Shown here one piece after another: positions 54,639 through 57,787 of a stretch of DNA of 57,787 nucleotides. Source of the DNA: Clostridiales bacterium. GTDB taxonomy: Bacteria > Bacillota > Clostridia > Lachnospirales > Lachnospiraceae. Position 1 is the first letter of the stretch. Each line of letters begins with the position of its first letter. Under the pieces are notes generated by a model. The model was not told where the DNA came from. It saw nothing but the letters and a program-made list of their open reading frames with translations, and ran no database searches. The stretch covers positions 1-57,787 of the forward strand of contig JAAYPG010000074.1 of NCBI GenBank assembly GCA_012519905.1, written 5' to 3'. The translations under genes were made by a program, and so were the position numbers.

Positions 54639-54905
54639 ATGGACAATAAACCAGATGAAATTACTTTTCTCACAGATGATAATGAGGAAGTAGTATTTCA
54701 AGTGATAGAACAGACTAGACTTGGTGGAGTGAATTATCTTTTAGTATCTACAACTGATAGGGAAGAGAATGAAGCTCTTATCCTTAAGGATATTTCAAAG
54801 GATACAGATTTAGAAGCAATATATGATATTGTAGATGATGACATGGAACTAGCCATGGCATCAGAGATTTTTAATGAATTAATTGATGATATAGAACTTT
54901 ATTAA
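54639..54905 (+). CDS. DUF1292 family protein
   Basis: 88 aa, acidic. PDEITFLTDDNEEVVFQVIEQT followed by VNYLLVSTTDRE is the DUF1292 pattern. Function unknown, but the family follows ireB-ruvX in many Firmicutes. The TTG at 54630 is too close to AGAAGGG (54622-54628), so the ATG at 54639 is preferred. Confidence 0.9.
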   Translation: MDNKPDEITFLTDDNEEVVFQVIEQTRLGGVNYLLVSTTDREENEALILKDISKDTDLEAIYDIVDDDMELAMASEIFNELIDDIELY

Positions 54906-54942
54906 ATGCATTGATATAAAATTAGATGGAATCGGTGATGAT

Positions 54943-55407
54943 ATGCCTAATAATCAAGAACAGTTCAAGGCTTTACTTAGGACGAACGGGCTTAAGGTAA
55001 CAAATCAACGAATAGCGATATTAGAGGTGCTGAACAATCGGCCGGGTAAGCATCTGACAGCAGAGGAAATATATGATTATGTCAGAGAAGAATTCCCGGA
55101 TATTGGCTTAGCAACCGTATATCGCACAATTCAATTGTTATCAGAATTAAACCTTATTGATAAACTCAATTTGGATGATGGGTATGTTAGATATGAAATT
55201 GGCTCTAAGAATCAAGAAGATAGTTGCCACCATCATCATCATTTGATATGCCTTGAATGTGGTAGTATTTATGCTTTTCAAGATGATTTGCTTGAAAATC
55301 TAGAAAATCGTATAAAGGAGACTCTAGGATTTGAGGTGTCTGATCACGAAGTTAAGCTTTACGGACACTGCATAGCATGCATAAGAGAGGAAGGCGAAGA
55401 AGTCTAA
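54943..55407 (+). CDS. Fur family transcriptional regulator
   Basis: 154 aa. N-terminal winged helix with LKVTNQRIAILEVLNNRPGKHLTAEEIYD and the recognition region IGLATVYRTIQLL; then a metal-binding domain with a histidine run (CHHHHHL at about residue 90), CLECG and a C-terminal CIAC pair giving a structural zinc site. It could be Fur, Zur or PerR; the motif set does not decide. The gene is in the ireB operon, 37 nt after DUF1292. Confidence 0.9.
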   Translation: MPNNQEQFKALLRTNGLKVTNQRIAILEVLNNRPGKHLTAEEIYDYVREEFPDIGLATVYRTIQLLSELNLIDKLNLDDGYVRYEIGSKNQEDSCHHHHHLICLECGSIYAFQDDLLENLENRIKETLGFEVSDHEVKLYGHCIACIREEGEEV

Positions 55408-55469
55408 TCTATATATCATGCACTTAGATAATGGATAAATATGTACATAAAACCATTGGAGGTGCAAGA

Positions 55470-57425
55470 TTGAAAGAAAATGAAACAACAGCAGTATTAA
55501 AGAATAGCAAAAAGAAAGTCAACAGAACATATAAGAATACTGCACAGACAGCTAAAGTAAAAGCTATTAGAAAAAGCAATAGCGATACAGCAGGCAAAAG
55601 TAATATTAAGGAGAAGGAAATTATTAAAGTAAGAAATAACAGTAAAACTGGCAATAATGCAAACGGAGCAAATGGCCAAAGAGAACAGGAGCCTGTAGTA
55701 AACAGAAGGGCTAAAAAGAGCCTAGCAAATGTAATGAGTAACAATAAACAGGCAGAAAAAAACGGAAATACTAATTTAGAGGGATTAAAGATTATTCCCC
55801 TTGGTGGGCTCGAGAAAATAGGTATGAATATTACTGCAATCGAGTATGAAGATACAATTATTGTAATTGATTGCGGTCTATCCTTTCCTGAGGATGAGAT
55901 GCTGGGAATAGACTTTATTATTCCTGATGTAACCTATCTGAAGGATAATATTGATAGGGTTAAGGGTTTTGTAATAACCCATGGTCACGAAGATCATATA
56001 GGAGCATTGCCCTATATCCTAAAGGAGATAAATGTTCCTGTATATGCTACCAAATTGACCATAGCAATTATAGAAAACAAGCTGAAGGAACACAACCTCT
56101 TAAAATCAACAAAGCGTAAGGTTATAAAATATGGACAATCTATTAATCTGGGATGCTTTAGAATTGAGTTCGTTAGAACAAATCATAGTATAGCAGATGC
56201 AGCAGCCTTAGCTATATATACTCCTGCTGGAGTAATATTCCATACAGGAGATTTTAAGGTTGATTTTACCCCAGTATTTGGATCACCCATAGACCTACAA
56301 AGAATAGGCGAAATCGGTAAAAAGGGTGTACTGGCACTGATGTGTGATAGTACCAATGCTGAGAGACCTGGATATACCATGTCTGAGAGTACAGTCGGAA
56401 AAACCTTTGATAATATATTTGCGGATTATAGTAAGCAAAGGATTATTGTAGCCACATTTGCTTCTAATGTGGATCGTGTTCAGCAGATAGTAAATTCTGC
56501 GGTTAAGTATGGAAGAAAAGTAGTAATAGAAGGCCGAAGTATGGTTAATATAGTTACTACTGCATCAGAAATTGGCTATATTAATATCCCTGAAGGAATT
56601 TTGATTGATATTGAGCATATGAAGAACTATACTGACGACCAAATTGTAATGATTACAACCGGAAGTCAGGGTGAATCTATGGCTGCACTTTCTCGGATGG
56701 CGGCTTCCATTCACAGGAAGGTATTTATAAAGCCAGGTGATGTGGTTATACTTAGCTCCACACCTATTCCCGGGAATGAGAAATCAGTATCAAGAGTAAT
56801 CAATGAGTTGTCCATGAAGGGCGCTAAGGTCATATATCAGGACACCCATGTATCGGGTCATGCAAATCAGGAGGAAATCAAGCTAATATATGCTTTGACC
56901 AAGCCAAAGTATGCAATACCTGTACATGGAGAATACAGACATTTAATCCGTCATGCCGAGATAGCCCAGATGATGGGAGTACCAAAAGATAATATATTCC
57001 TCTTATCCTCTGGAGATGTTCTTACTATTTCAGAAGACAAGGCTGCAGTTACTGATGAGGTTACTGCACAAGGTATATTGGTGGATGGACTGGGAGTCGG
57101 TGACGTAGGCAATATTGTATTGCGGGATCGCCAGATGCTATCAGAAAATGGATTGCTGATAGTGGTAATTACTCTTGAAAAGGGCAGTAATCAGGTTGTA
57201 GCAGGCCCTGACATTGTCTCAAGAGGCTTTGTATATGTGAAGGAATCTGAAAATCTAATGGATGAGGCAAGAGATGTTGTAGAAAGGGCATTAGATAAAT
57301 GCCTGGCCAAATCTATTACTGATTGGAATAAAATTAAGACTGAAATTAAAGATTCTCTAAATGATTATATTTGGAAGAAAACAAAAAGAAATCCTATGAT
57401 ACTTCCGATTATTATGGAAGTTTAG
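55470..57425 (+). CDS. rnjA: Ribonuclease J
   Basis: 651 aa. Metallo-beta-lactamase/beta-CASP nuclease with 5'-3' exonuclease and endonuclease activity in mRNA decay and rRNA maturation. Zinc ligands are H171-G-H173-E-D175-H176; later motifs are HTGDFKVD and HVSGHANQEE. The start is the TTG at 55470, preceded by GGAGG 7 nt upstream; an in-frame ATG at 55431 has no ribosome-binding site. The first 110 residues are Lys/Asn-rich, low in complexity and absent in B. subtilis RNase J1 (555 aa), possibly an RNA- or protein-binding extension. Confidence 0.94.
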   Translation: MKENETTAVLKNSKKKVNRTYKNTAQTAKVKAIRKSNSDTAGKSNIKEKEIIKVRNNSKTGNNANGANGQREQEPVVNRRAKKSLANVMSNNKQAEKNGNTNLEGLKIIPLGGLEKIGMNITAIEYEDTIIVIDCGLSFPEDEMLGIDFIIPDVTYLKDNIDRVKGFVITHGHEDHIGALPYILKEINVPVYATKLTIAIIENKLKEHNLLKSTKRKVIKYGQSINLGCFRIEFVRTNHSIADAAALAIYTPAGVIFHTGDFKVDFTPVFGSPIDLQRIGEIGKKGVLALMCDSTNAERPGYTMSESTVGKTFDNIFADYSKQRIIVATFASNVDRVQQIVNSAVKYGRKVVIEGRSMVNIVTTASEIGYINIPEGILIDIEHMKNYTDDQIVMITTGSQGESMAALSRMAASIHRKVFIKPGDVVILSSTPIPGNEKSVSRVINELSMKGAKVIYQDTHVSGHANQEEIKLIYALTKPKYAIPVHGEYRHLIRHAEIAQMMGVPKDNIFLLSSGDVLTISEDKAAVTDEVTAQGILVDGLGVGDVGNIVLRDRQMLSENGLLIVVITLEKGSNQVVAGPDIVSRGFVYVKESENLMDEARDVVERALDKCLAKSITDWNKIKTEIKDSLNDYIWKKTKRNPMILPIIMEV

Positions 57426-57444
57426 GATACTAGGGAGTGATGAT

Positions 57445-57787
57445 ATGTCATCTTCATCAACATCAATGAAATTAACCTTAAGAATATCAAGTTTTATCCT
57501 AAGAGGACTTTTGAATATAATATTTGTTATATTAGCTGTTATTGTCGTTATATATGGTAGCCGTACAGCCTATAACTTTACTTATCAGCTCTATGGCCCT
57601 GTGACAGTGGATGAAGAACCGGGTAGAACTATCCCCATAAGAATTAATAAGGGGGAATCTTCTATGGATATAGCCAGTAAGCTGGAGCTAAATCGTGTGA
57701 TTGTCGATAAGTATTCATTTTATTTTAAGGTTAAGCTTCAAAACAAGGTCATTATGCCTGGAACCTACAAAGTGAACTCATCTATGA
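57445..57787 (+). CDS. mltG: Endolytic transglycosylase MltG-like, N-terminal part (truncated)
   Basis: The frame opens at the ATG at 57445 (GGGAGTGATG upstream) and runs off the window after 114 residues. It has a membrane anchor at about residues 22-42 and a LysM-like stretch (INKGESSMDIASKLELNRVI, then MPGTYKVNS) as in MltG/YceG, which cuts nascent glycan strands. The catalytic domain lies beyond the window. Only 19 nt separate it from rnjA, so cotranscription is likely. Confidence 0.85.
   Translation, partial: MSSSSTSMKLTLRISSFILRGLLNIIFVILAVIVVIYGSRTAYNFTYQLYGPVTVDEEPGRTIPIRINKGESSMDIASKLELNRVIVDKYSFYFKVKLQNKVIMPGTYKVNSSM

Noticed and set aside
55424-55744. Hydrophobic 106-codon minus-strand ORF
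   Set aside because: A mirror of the Lys/Asn-rich N-terminus of RNase J: lysine and asparagine codons read in reverse give Phe/Leu. No ribosome-binding site.

Overview
The window looks like a chromosomal stretch from a low-GC, spore-former-lineage Firmicute, most likely a Clostridia member of the Lachnospiraceae or a close relative. That is inferred from gene content and order, not from a marker comparison. The sequence is AT-rich, Shine-Dalgarno sites are strong (AGGAGG type), TTG starts are common, and sigma-A-type promoters with 16-17 nt spacers are easy to see. Nearly everything is conserved housekeeping. There is no phage, insertion sequence, CRISPR array or rRNA operon; one tRNA gene, tRNA-Leu(CAA), is present.

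Layout. (1) 1-6480: end of a surface-glycan locus with two giant GT-C/DUF2298-like membrane proteins flanking UDP-galactopyranose mutase (glf) and a family 2 glycosyltransferase. (2) 6525-8862: a PF06541 membrane protein, a structured RNA with its own terminator (possibly 6S RNA), citrate synthase, and a long imperfect inverted repeat. (3) 8907-18255: a block in the same order as the Bacillus subtilis ylb region (rsmD, coaD, ylbJ, tmcAL/ylbM, yceD/ylbN, rpmF), into which pepF and pta-ackA are interleaved. (4) 18363-24947: a secreted M16C zinc protease and a two-gene ABC exporter. (5) 24989-30525: yprB-like nuclease, cardiolipin synthase, a small zinc-ribbon protein, ruvA-ruvB and zapA. (6) 30525-36624: U32 protein (RlhA-like), FtsW/RodA, class B PBP and a NUDIX hydrolase. 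(7) 36641-38597: a candidate small RNA divergent from an operon of two uncharacterised proteins (DUF6179/DUF6323-like), then tRNA-Leu. (8) 38598-42424: anti-sigma-like zf-HC2 protein, polA, coaE. (9) 42446-49308: WalJ-like metallo-beta-lactamase protein, ACT protein plus UPF0210 protein, pepD, LCP protein, M23 peptidase. (10) 49453-53706: cysteine desulfurase plus thiI (sulfur relay to 4-thiouridine), an HPr-like protein lacking the phospho-histidine, mtaB. (11) 53770-end: ireB-ruvX-DUF1292-fur-rnjA-mltG; mltG runs off the window.

Themes: acetogenic energy metabolism (Pta-AckA), envelope building (FtsW/RodA with PBP, LCP, MltG, Cls, M23), genome maintenance (PolA, RuvAB, RuvX) and RNA modification or decay (RsmD, TmcAL, ThiI, MtaB, U32, RNase J). 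The least explained features are the divergent promoter/small-RNA element near 36.65-36.85 kb with partial copies elsewhere, the structured RNA before citrate synthase, GTACC palindromes reused as terminators, a hairpin between the polA ribosome-binding site and its start codon, and the paired DUF2298-like proteins around glf. No clearly new multi-gene system was found.
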